Both the position numbers and the translations under genes were made by a program. 64,000 bases of DNA from Dicaeum eximium (Eukaryota > Chordata > Aves > Passeriformes > Dicaeidae), in the NCBI GenBank assembly GCA_013396995.1, contig VWZP01008563.1:452392-516391 (forward strand), read 5' to 3'. Below are positions 8,590 to 20,200 of the stretch, in pieces. Numbering within the stretch: the first letter of the stretch is position 1; every line of letters starts with the position of its first letter. Below the pieces are notes generated by a model. It had not been told where the DNA came from. It saw only the letters and a list, made by a program, of their open reading frames with translations, and did not search any database.

Positions 8590-11011
8590 TCTCCAAAACT
8601 ATTGCTAATGACCATGGATACATTTTGTTGCCCCAGTATGGATTTAACACTTCCAACACATCGACTCCTAATACTGTACAAGACTGTACCAAAAGGGGGG
8701 GGAAAAAACAAACCAAAAAAAGGCTGTACCTCCATATTGTACAGAGTTCTATGTACAAAGTACAATTTTACACAGTTTAATATATACACCATATATATAT
8801 TGGTGTAGAAGACATGAAACAGTGGAAACTTGTTTTAGCAAGAACATTCCATCCCACCATGAAACAACTGCTGCTGACAACCCCAGGTTCAGACAGAAAA
8901 ACACAATTCCTACACTTTGCAACCCGATTTTCCTGCCTTCCAGCAGGACCACTGGAAATCAGAGGTGGATTTCAGCAATTGCCCTGTTTGAGCTACATCG
9001 AGCTGGGCTTTTGCAGAAGCTGCTGCTCACAAGTATTGCTCCAGCAGTTTGGCACACTCACGAGTCCAACCCCTCGGGCTTGGCTGGTTCTTCACACCTC
9101 AGGGCTGTGCCTGGAGGAAAGGCTGGTGAAGTCCACTTCAGGATAAGGTTACTACAGTGCCTGGGGAAGGACGGGCCCACCTGCGATTCCCACTGCAAAC
9201 TGCTGAGGATTTACCCTGTGTGAAGCTTGGCAGGTCAAGTATTAGCACAGCAGGAAGCTAATCCTGCCTTCCCTCTCCACCTTTGCCTCTTCTTGGCCCA
9301 TCGTTAAAAAAACCACTTTCATCCCAAACTACATTAGAGGAAGCACAAAATTGAACAGGAAAAAAAAACCCGAACCAACAAAACCCTTCTATTTTCCAGG
9401 CCTTGAACTGGTGTTTTGGCATCTCCAGAGCCACCCAAATAGATGGTTTGCTGCTAGAAGCCAGCCTGGAAAAGAATTCCTCTGCCTTCTGGTGGGTGGC
9501 TGGGGAGCTGCTTGTGCGTGACACAGCCGGGGCCATCCCGGCCCCGCAGGCACGAGGCACAGGGTCAAGTATTTCTATTTTTATTTCTTATTTTCAAGTA
9601 CCAGGTTGTCACACAGACACAGAGACACGCAGAGAGCCAATGTGGACAGAGCTCAAACCCCAAAGTTCGGTCCATGAAGTGCTGAGTGTTTCCTCAGAGC
9701 TGGCACCGGGAGCGTCCCTGGGGGAAGGACGGTCCCTCCTTTCCACCCCTGGTGCCACCAGCCCACTAAAGGAACAGCTTAATGTCCCCAGCTGCATTTG
9801 TGGGGCGTTAGCCAAGGCCAGCTAAGCCCAAAAAAGGGCTGGTTATTTTTGTGAAAGCTAAAAATCTCAAAATAAATAAATCCCTGGCTTGTTAAACTCA
9901 ATTTTCTGTTCTGGACAGGCCCACAAGTGACGAAAATGCCCCAATGCTCCCCTTTTCCTGTGGTTTTGAAGCAGTTTTTGAAGCAGTTTTTGAAGCAGCT
10001 CCCTGCCCTGTGGCTCACAGGGGAGTTCAGGGTGTTTGTACTTTGGGGCACATCCCTCTACACCCAGGGCTTGGTCCTGCCAAGCACAGGTGCCCCTCAC
10101 CTGCCACCAGAGCAGTGCCACACCTGGGGACAGGGGCACCTCCTTCCTCTCCCACTGTGCTCAGGGATGTGCCTCTCATGGAATGGACCCGGGGGATTTT
10201 TGGGGCATTTCCCATCATTCCTGTTCCTCACTGGGATCATCACCTCCTGGAGCGTCCCCTCCACACGGATCCCACCACGGCCGCGTTCTGCTCTCCCCAG
10301 CCCGCGCGGTTTGTGCAGAGCATCTCCCAAAAACTCCCTAAATCCCCAAACCTTCGCCATGGCCCACTGGATCTGAGGTTTTTGACACAGAGAAAAAGAG
10401 GAATAAGGCAGCAAACTCCACCTGCAAGGAACTCCTCCTGTCCCAGTATTGCTGGAGCTCTTCCAAGTGCGCCGTGCCAAGAGCAAGGTGGGCAGCTACA
10501 GCAGATGGGATTTCTTGCCAAGCTGAAGTGTTTGGATTCAGTAAATAAATTTATGAGAACTCGGTTATCTTAACCTACTTTTGTGCAAGAACAATCTTGC
10601 CTTAAAAAAAAAAATTAAAAAGAAAAAAAATCAACAAAAAGTCCCAAAAACCCAACACATGAGGTATTCAGCACAGGAAACCCAAAGACTCCTTTTGAAC
10701 AGGTATCAAAATACAGACATATACAACAACTTTTTTTTGTTCTGCTGTCACAGTGCACTCTAATTATTTACTCATTTTTGTTGCAATAAAATACCCAGTA
10801 CAGATAAAGTGAGAGGGTTTGATCGTGTCCCACTGCTCGGACATGAAGGACAAATTTACAATTCATAAACTTTGGACGACCTCAGAGAGGCAGAAATTAA
10901 GCAATGGTTAAAGCACACTGCTCCATTCCCAACTAGGGAAATAACCCAGAAAAGGTCTGAGCTTCAGAAACCATTCAGATTGATCACCTAAAACCATGTT
11001 TCATTTTAAAA

Positions 11012-11050
11012 GTTTTTTTGTCTTTTTTTTTTCTTTTTTTTTTTTTTTTT
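11012..11050. repeat. T-rich tract (A-rich in SRGAP2 mRNA)
   Basis: Runs of T broken by single G or C, inside the predicted 3' UTR. Confidence 0.85.
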
Positions 11051-13396
11051 GCTTTGGATTATTTCAATCCAACACCTGATGAACAAGGTTCATACAAAGC
11101 ACTATCGACCAGACAGACGTTAATTCCAGTTATCAAACACTTCTTTTGTCTTTATATTTGACACAAACGTTACAGGAAAAGTCATGAAAAGAGGATTTCC
11201 TTGGAAGAGCTAAATTTTCTTCGGGATATGAAGATGTGCAGTGACACTGGTACCTCCCCAAGCAAACTGTGTCAGGCCTGTCCACAGGGAGGGAACATTC
11301 CCAGTTCCTCCTTCCCACCTTCCCAGCAGGGACTGCTCATCAAACACTCGTGGCAAAGCCTCTCAGCCTTGTGTGTTCACAGAGGGAGGGGACGAGCTGA
11401 AAATCTCCTTTTTTCCATTATTCCGTGTGCGGTTTTCTCGTTTCATCCCCCCTCGTGCGATTTTTCTGCCTGAGGAAGAGGAAGGACGAGCTCCAGCCTG
11501 TGCTATTGCTTGTGTCAATCACAGTGCACACCAGAATTCCAGTTGAGCTGCTCCATTTCCAGGGGATCCTGGCAGCAGGATTGTCCCAGAGCTGTGGATG
11601 CCAGAGAAGCACAGTAATAACTCAGATACAGACAGTTGCTGTTACAGTAACCTGAAGATATTTAAAAAAAATTTTTTTTTTTTGTTTCCACCTAATTCCA
11701 CACTTCAGACCTTGAAGCTGGAAAAGAGCAGCTCCTCCAATGTGCTGTGCGTGGCTGAACACTTATTCTTAGGAATATTGAATGCTAGGCATAAAAATAT
11801 AAAAAGAAAATAAGGCATTAAAATGAGGCAAAGTCAATTTACAGAGATCCTGCTCTTGACACAGATTAACTTCGGTCATTTGAGACCAAAAAAAAATAAA
11901 AAATAAAAGAAATTAAAAAAACCCCAAAAATTCTTACTAAAAAGGAAATGCCAGAAAGTCCTGCCTGAGCAAAAAATTACAAGTTTAATCATTCTGTTGA
12001 TTTATTTTTTTTCTCTCCCCAAAAGAACAAGCAATTCCTTGGTGGCAGAAGTCCATCAGAACCTGAGAGCAGAGGTGGCATCTCTGCAGGGACAGGGACA
12101 GGGACAGTCACACTCGTACCGTGGGGCGTCCCCAGGACAGCTCTGCAGAAATGGGAATCGAGGAGTTCTCACCAAAACCTTCCCAGTGCTCCCCAGTTCT
12201 TGCACATCCTTCACTCAGGGCCCAGAGGAAGCTGGATTGTTGGAAAGTCGTTAATTCTGCATTGATTGCTTCTGCAGAGAGGGGCTGTGCGTGTGGCCAT
12301 GGACAGGGATGCAGCAAGACCCTGTTCTGTTTTTGCAAGTGTCATCCTAAATGCATCACAAAAGGACATTTCAGCAACTCTCCTTCGTTTCTTCTTTTTT
12401 AAGTGCCAATTAAACTGACTTTGCAGTCACCAGGAACCCACAAACTGGAAGGAAACTCAGCTTAAATGGGTGAGAAAAGTGACTTTTTATCTTGTCCTGA
12501 ATCCATTTATTGATGGAAGCCTAAGATGTGCAGCTCGTTTGAAATCCCAGAAAAGCTGAGGAACGAGGAGAGCTCGGGGTCAGCCAGTCTCCACTCCCAA
12601 GTGCCTTTGAATTCCGAAATTAAATAAACGTGGGCACCGTGGAGAATTCCCAGGGGAGTACAAAAGAGTCTGTGGATGCTGCTGGCTATAAATACAAATA
12701 ATCCCAAAGGATTCATTCACAGGTCAGGCATGGCAGGGAGCACAGAGGGACTCCAGAGGCCACGTGCTGTCACTTCCCTGTCCCCAGCAGCACTCCCTGC
12801 ACTGCTCTATAAGAGCAGAGGTCCCCAGAGCAGGAACAAGGCAGGGAGCTTGAGAACTCCTGAGCGAAGTTTTTACAGTGCTTGGTGCTGGGACTGGGGT
12901 CAGGATCTGTCCTGAGCAACGGGCAAACCAGCAGAGTGTGCCTGGGGATGGGCTCCCAGCAATGGATGCTTCTTTTCAAAATTATCTTTTTGTTTGTTTT
13001 CTTTTTTTTTTACATTCAGTCTCCCGAGAGCGACCACCACATCAGAGCCCACGGGCTGAAAATGACACTGGAAATGATAAAGCTGCTTTTAAATATGGGA
13101 GAGCAAAGGGGGAAACCAGTGAAGATTGTCCATAAGCAACAACTGGGCTCCTTCTTGTGCTCCCAGACCTCAGGAACGTGTTTGTTTATACTTGCACAGA
13201 CACATCTTACGTAGAACTCCACAAAAGCTACGAGTGTTCCAGAGTAAACTAATTTTTCCATGACAAATAAAGCATGAGGCTGGATGGCCAAAGGTTTTGG
13301 CCCTGAGGGGGAGGAGTGGGGAGCAAACAAACAAAACCAGAGGACGTGATGGAAGTCGAGACAGACCCTTAACCACCGTGGCACCAGCGGGCGACG

Positions 13397-13397
<1 letters not shown>

Positions 13398-13427
<30 letters not shown>

Positions 13428-13460
13428 TATAATAATTATAATTATTATAATAATAATAAT
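13398..13460. repeat. (AAT)n/(ATT)n microsatellite
   Basis: AATAATAAT passes through ATTATAATAATTATAATTATT back to AATAAT, so the middle is self-complementary. It lies about 430 bases after the SRGAP2 stop, within the 3' UTR. Confidence 0.93.
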
Positions 13461-13888
13461 GCACAAGAAACAGGCATGTCCAAGCTCCACGTAACCAGTG
13501 GCACCAAAACATGCAATAGACTAAAATCTATCCTATTGTTTCCCTGTGATAAATGAACACAGAATACAGAAGTCACTACAGCAGTATCCCAAAACAGGAC
13601 ACCACCAAATGTTCCTCCGGCGGCCCAGCGCTTGAACAAAGCATCGAAACCCAAAATCCAAGTCATCCCTTGGTGTTTTCCTGCTCAGCTTCACAGTGGA
13701 TGGTGGATTGTGGATTTCCCAAGCGTGGCAGGAGCTGTCCTGGGGACGTGGGACGAGTCTCAGGAGCTCCCAGCAGCTCACAGCCGACCTTCGCTCCGAG
13801 GATCCCTTAAATTGGAATTTTAGTGTCTTTGCCAGAGTCTCTCCATCTGGAACAGCAGGATTGCACCCAGAGAGCAGCACGGGCTGTA

Positions 13889-14272
13889 TCAGACAGTACA
13901 GGACTTGTCAGGGGGCTGCTGAGCTGCAGAGGAGGCCACGCCGGGGCTGGTGGCGCTGCTTTTGGGGAACACGGCGGGCTTGGGACGCGTGGCCGGGGGC
14001 TTCACCTGCGTGGCCATCTTCACGGACTTGACGGGCCTGAAGGTGCAGGGGATGTCCCCAGCCGTGCTGGCACTGCGCTGGAACGGGGGCTCAGTGTCCT
14101 TGAGCAGCTGGGTGTGCAGGGGGCTGGAGGGCTCCGAGGTGGGGGCCACCACCGGCGACGTTTTCAGGGGCTCCAGGGTGTCCAGGACGACGTCGGGCGC
14201 GTGCTTGACGCTGCTCTGCCTCTCCAGCTCCCGCAGCTCGTTCAGGGCTGAGTTCATGGTGGCTTCAATGTC
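13889..14272 (-). CDS. SRGAP2: SRGAP2 window exon 20, last coding exon (residues 946-1072 and stop)
   Basis: Reads [20 protein letters not shown], through [20 protein letters not shown], to the C-terminus DKSCTV followed by TGA (13889-13891). Acceptor TTGCAG. GC-rich relative to its flanks. The tail is proline/serine-rich and diverges from human most near [13 protein letters not shown]. Confidence 0.97.
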   Translation of the reverse strand, partial: DIEATMNSALNELRELERQSSVKHAPDVVLDTLEPLKTSPVVAPTSEPSSPLHTQLLKDTEPPFQRSASTAGDIPCTFRPVKSVKMATQVKPPATRPKPAVFPKSSATSPGVASSAAQQPPDKSCTV

Positions 14273-17200
14273 CTGCAAGCACAGCAGAGGAGCCTAGTGA
14301 ACATAAATAACCAGGTAAAAGCCGGGTTTTGAGCACTTTTTTGTTTTCTAAACACCGGCCCCGGGTCAAGGACCAAACTGTGCGGCACTGCATCCTGCAG
14401 CCAATAATCACTGAAGTTTTCCAGCAACAGGGAGCAAAATAATTGCTAGCACTGCCTTGATTGCTAATCTGGCCCTTCCCTGCTCCTGGTGCTGCCCAGA
14501 CTTCACAGGAAAGCCCCAAACTGCAGCAATGAACAGAAACCAAAGCATTGGTGCCCATCCTTGCAGTTTATGTGGCACGTGGGATTCAGGAGAGTGAACT
14601 CCTGAAGGGAGCACTGATGGCTCAGACACTGGGCCACACACTGAATGCTGAAATCCCTCATGGCTCTTGCTGCCTCATTGCTTTTCCTGCTGAGCTGTTC
14701 CCAGAAATGCATTTCACAGGACTCAGAATTTTGGTAACACAGAAGGTGTCAGAAACACGTGCAGAAACCAAAACTGGCCCTTCTCCTTCCTCTTCAAAAC
14801 CGTTACAGTTATTAACAAATAAATAGAAAGAGAACTTTTGAGCTCAAACCACGGGGCTTTTGTCTCAGGACCTCCAGTTGCCTGCTGGAGAGTCCAGTGG
14901 TGCTCAGAACTCCCTGGGGAGCAGGAGAGCTCAGCCTGGCTGTGACTCACACTTTTGGCTGCAGCTTTGCAGCTTCCTCAGGGGGTGGGGAAGGTAAATC
15001 AGTCAAGGAATGGTGGAAGAAAGCAGAGGCAGAAATCTGACACCTCCCACTCTATCTGAGGCCAGGCAGATTTTCGCTATGAAGTTGGGGAAATATGTAA
15101 GATGGTTACTGGATGGTGTTTGAGCAGATACTACAGAGAAAAAAAGTGATTTAACACAGCTTGGGTTTTTCTCCCTCCTCTTTTTTATTTATTTTCCCCT
15201 CCTCTTTCCTTTTTGTCCCCAGACTCTTCTCCAGTGAAACAATGGAGTGAAGGTTCTGGCAGGGAGAGGAGACAGAACAACTTCAGTCAGAGCCTAATTG
15301 AAAAAACAAAGAATCTGATTTATATCAACCAAAGCCTCAGAAGGACAGGGAAACCCCAAGACAACAGGAGCTGTACACTACATTTCCACTGTAACAAAGG
15401 GGCTCAAGGTATCCAAAAGGCAAAATACAAATTCCCATCAGCACTAAACCCATCGGGTTTTAATGTGCCACTCATTTCTTATGTGGAGGTGCTGTTTGGT
15501 CAATAAAAATCCTGTTTATTTTTCACGTATTTCCCCCCCAGCTCCTGAGGAACCTGCAGAGCCCAGGCAGAGCAGCCAGGTCTCCCAGAGCTGGCTTTGT
15601 AACCTGAGCCTGGAGCATTCCTTGGCTTCAGCCAGACCCATCCATCCCACCCTGCAAACAGTGGGTGCAGACAAATGCAAGTGCAGGCACATCCACGCAG
15701 GAAGAGCCCTCTGGAAGAGGGAAATCTGTAACTTCACATCTTTTGTAGCCAGCCCTGACTTCAAGGCCCTTGTGTAAATAACAAACTCGTGAAAACCAGC
15801 GGGGCCACGCTCAGAGCTGGTTTGTGATCACACCCTGACCCCTGGAAGAGGATGGGGATGCCTCTGCAGCACTGCACAGTCAGCAGCCTGCCCTGATTTG
15901 GGATGTGCTGCTCCTTGTGCTGCCCGTGCCACACCACAGGCAGGCCTGCACCACTGACAGCACAGTGTTAAATCCACAATAAAAACTTCATTTCTCTCAT
16001 GTCTTGAAGTTACGGTTGTTTAATTCTCTGCTGACAGCTTTGGAATCTGTGGCACTTTCTGAAATGGGTGTTTTTAGTGTTGAGATTAAATTCTGGGTAA
16101 CAAACAGGGCCAAGTTCTCGTGGAGGAAGGACCTGACTGTTTGTCTTCCCTCAGGAAAGCAGCCTCAGGGCCCTGCACACAGAGGGGATGAAAGCCCAGA
16201 CTGGGGCTGTGTCCTCAGCAAATATTGCACTGAGACAGTCACAGAATGCTTGGGGCTGGAAGGGACCTCTGGAGTCCAAGCCACTGTGCAGGCAGGGTCA
16301 CCTGGAGGGTGACCACAGGGACACGTCCAGGTGGGTTTGGGTGTCTGCAGAGAGGGAAACTCCAGGACACCCCTGGTCAGCAGCTCCAGGCTCTGCCACC
16401 ATCGTGGACAGAAGCTCCTCCTCATGGTGAGGCTGAACTTTTTTTGTTTTAATCTATGTCTCCTTGTCCTGTTGCTGAACAGAGCCTGGCACCATCCTGA
16501 CACTCCCTGGGGAGCTTTGTCAGGATCAGTGGGACTCAGCCTCTCCAGACTGAGCAGGCCCAGCTCAGGGGCTGTCCTCAGCCAGAGCTGCCCTTCCCTG
16601 CTGGGAACGACATTAATTAACCCAACACCTCCGTATCCCCCAGGCCAAGCCCTCCAGGAGCTGCTGCTCACCTGGGCGATGACCTCGGGGTCCACGGGCC
16701 GGTGGTTGTTGAAGCTCTTGGAGCGGCCGGCGGTGACGGCCTTGCGCAGCTGCGGGCTCTCCATCCTGCTCTTGAGCGACGAGTGCCGGCTGATGGAATT
16801 GAGGCTGCCGTGGCCACTGACGGAGCATTTGTCTGGAACCTCCTTGGGAAGGCTCTGGCTCAAAATGGGCTGAGATGAGGGCCTGGAACCGGCTATGGCC
16901 CCGGGGGAGGCTGGTTCTGCCAGGGAACTACCTAGGCCGTGGCTGTCACTTTGGCGGAACGCTCTTCTGATGCTGCCTGACTCTGGTTTCTTTCTTTGCC
17001 TTCAGTCACAAAAGCAAAACAAGTCAATACAAGCAGGTACAGGGCTGTCATTTGAAGATACACCCCCCCAAAACAACACACAGGACAATGGGAAGAGACA
17101 CAGAGGTAACCCAGATTACAAACAGACCCGGGGGTTGAGGAGTGATTGCGGTACAGTGAAATAATTGTAAATTATAAATCATTCCAGTTTCACGCTTCTA

Positions 17201-20200
17201 ACAACAAAACTGAGTCCTGGCAGCTGTGCACATTCATAGCAAAACCAGAAAACTTGGGTGGAACGTGATTAACTTGGTCAAGAGGAGAAGAATTTATACT
17301 GGAACAAAAAAACAAAAAACCCTCTGTGCCATCGACAGGTTTTGATGATGTGTTTTTATTACATTCCAAGAGCAGAGCTACAATCTTTGACTGGAGGACA
17401 CAGTATAAGTCTACTAAGCTCCTGGCCCAAGGCATCAAGTTATTGTTTTCAGAGATCAGCAAGCAAAGACCCCCAGTTTGGGGTTAATGATCATTTCCAA
17501 TGTTTGCTGGTGGTAAGAGATGGTTCTTTCTCATGGCTTTGGCAGGACCACAAGGCATTATCTATGCAGGGCCACAGATAAACCAAAGGGATGATGTCAA
17601 ATGGATGAACTGGTCCAAAGAATTTAGTTTCTACCCCAGCACCATGAGGTCTGACAGCACGATTCCACTCAAATCATGGCAAGGCCAATGCAGCAGAACA
17701 CTTTATGCCATAGGTCTGAAGCTTGGCATCCATTATACAGGGAAGGATCCATTTATTTATAGCACCAGCCCCATGAATAACTGCAAGAAAGTGTTAACTC
17801 CAGTAGGATTTTGGCATCCAAATAATAATTCAGTGGGTGGCACAACTGTCATTGCGAAACCATCTGATTTAATTTTGCTCAAGTCTGTTCACACATAGGT
17901 CAGAAGATTCATTCCTAAAGAAAAAACAACAAAATGAGTCTTATGCTACTTATTGCCAAATATCAGGTTCCCTAGTAAAGGGGGGAAAAAAAACCCCCAA
18001 AACTGGAGTGGACATTCCCCAGGCTTCTAAAAACCACTACACACAACTCTACCAAAGGCAGCAGATGGTGAAGCTCCAGCACAGGTCTGTTATTACACAA
18101 AATCTCTCCACAACTGGCAGAATGGCCACTCCAGTGGCTCAGACAGCAAACATCATGAAAGCAAGCCCAGATCCCAAGCTTATGCAGATTAACACAGCTT
18201 CCCTGATATCAGTGGAGCTCTGCTGAATCCCATAAAGAAGGACCAGGCTCTCCAGGCCATGAGCAGGGCTCAAACCTTTTAAAAGGATGCATTTGTGCTA
18301 ATGCCTTTATAGGCTGCATTGTGTTAAATTAACTGAAGGCTAAGAACATCCCCTCCCATCCAACTGTAATTATCACATAATACCTTCACTGCACAATGGA
18401 GAGAGGTGGGGGTTTTTTAACATGAAGGAAATAATCAGAAATATATGGGGGATCAGCCTGTCTAGAAAAATTATTTAACAGATCATGGAATTTAGTCTGC
18501 TACTAGCTTGATTTTCCAGCTTTTTGTTATGTTGAGTGTTGGCTAAAGCAATGATTTCTGGTGGAGGAGGCAAGGTTAGAGCAACAGGGGGTTGTGCTGT
18601 TCCACTGCAAGCATATGGTTAGTAACCCGAGGTGAGGAGTGCTGCAGAAACAGAGGAGTGCTCCAGGCAGTGCCAGATGGTGGGACTGCAGGTATGGCAT
18701 TTATCACAAACTGGGACACAGCTTCCTGCAGGAATTTTCCCCTCACCCCATCAAACAGCACATGGTAAATGTGGAGGAGACGGGACAGATCACAGAACAC
18801 CACGAGGGATGGGGACAACGACACGAGACCTCAGCCCACCACTGCCCTCCCTTCCTCTGTCTGCTCAGAGCATAGAACAGGGCATATTTGGGAAAACAGG
18901 ACCAGATGGCACCTTGGAGACAGGAGAGAGAAGCCAGTGGGGTTTCAAATGAGCGATGGCCACGCTGGTGACAAAGAGGGGACAGCAAAATGTGAGTGAG
19001 TTAAAAGAGGGGGAAGCAGAGAAAAATGGTGGCAGTGCTTGTTAATGAATCTTTTCCAGGGAAGGAAGCATTTCACTGGACTCATCACCAAGCTCTTGAC
19101 AGGCAGGGAAAACAGTGCAAGGCTGCTCTTACTTGTTGATGTTTGCAAGGTAAATATCTGCAACGTGGCCCCCGCTCGGGCAGCTGGCACCAGCTCTGGC
19201 TGTCACCTTCTCCTCCGGTGGCTCAGAATTTATTTCTATTTCTGACTTCGGACTGGACCTTTCCGACATCCCATCCTCACTAGGAAGGAGGAGGGGAGGG
19301 TGTCACAACCACAGCAGGAGCAGCAGTGCTGGATTTCCACTCCAGCACTGTGCAAATGTACCCAGGACGGCAGCACCGCGGGAGGGCCCTGAGCATCACC
19401 ACGTGTCCTTCAAACCCCTGAATGCTTTGGCTGGAAGTGATCTTCGTCACCTTGTTCCAGCCCCCTGCCATGGCAGGGACATCTTCTGCTACCCCAGCCT
19501 GCTCCAGCCCTGTCCAGCCCGGCCTTGGGCACTGCAGGGATCCAGGGGCTGCTCTGGGCACCTGTGCCAGGCCCTGCCCACCCTCCCAGGGAAGGATTCC
19601 TTCCAGTACACCCAGTCCAACCCTGCCCTCCTGCATCCTCGAGCTATTCCCCGTCCTCCTGAGCACCTGATTCCCGTGAGCACCCTGGAGACCCCAGAAC
19701 AACCCTCCCACCACCCCTCCACCTCTCAGCGCTCCCGAGCCAAAAGCTGTGGCCACGAAGGCCCATCCCAAGATGGCCTGGGGGGCAGCCCAGGGGCAGG
19801 GTGTCACCTACGTGTCCTGCACCACGATGTACTGGTGGGGGATGAGGCCGTCGATGCCGTTGTGCCGTCCCTCCCACCAGTCGTCCGAGGCGCGCTGGTA
19901 CAGCAGCAGCGACGCTCCTTTCTTGAAGGACAGCTCCCGTGCAGTCCTGCCCACGTAGTCAAACTTGGCTATGGCCTCGATGGGCTCACACTCTGGGAGA
20001 TAGAAGGGAATAAACAACGTTTCACCCAACGCCTGGGCTCAGGTGAGTTTAACCCTGCTGTAAATCACAGCATGAGGAGGACAAAGTGGTTCTTCTGCAG
20101 GCAGCAGAGGGCTGGAAGGAAGGGAAGGAGGGTTGGAGGGAAGGAAGATTCACAGGAGACCCCCTAAACTTAAGGATGTTGCCCTTTTCATCCTTTACCT

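Larger units (their letters stand above)
8565..13888 (-). other. SRGAP2: SRGAP2 3' untranslated region (predicted)
   Basis: From the stop codon at 13889-13891 to a poly(A) signal at 8584-8589 lie about 5.3 kb without splice-joined coding sequence. The stretch is AT-rich, with AATAAA-like, TTATTTAT-like and poly-A/T runs typical of long 3' UTRs of neuronal genes. It contains the (ATA)n tract at 13398-13460, the T-rich tract at 11012-11050 and a triple GAAGCAGTTTTT at 9968-9999. Internal AATAAA motifs could give shorter forms. The extent is inferred, not shown. Confidence 0.65.

Noticed and set aside
18632..18952. Overlapping plus-strand open frames downstream of the env-like stretch
   Set aside because: Considered as a continuation of a retroviral fragment, but no motif such as a fusion peptide or CX6CC was seen.
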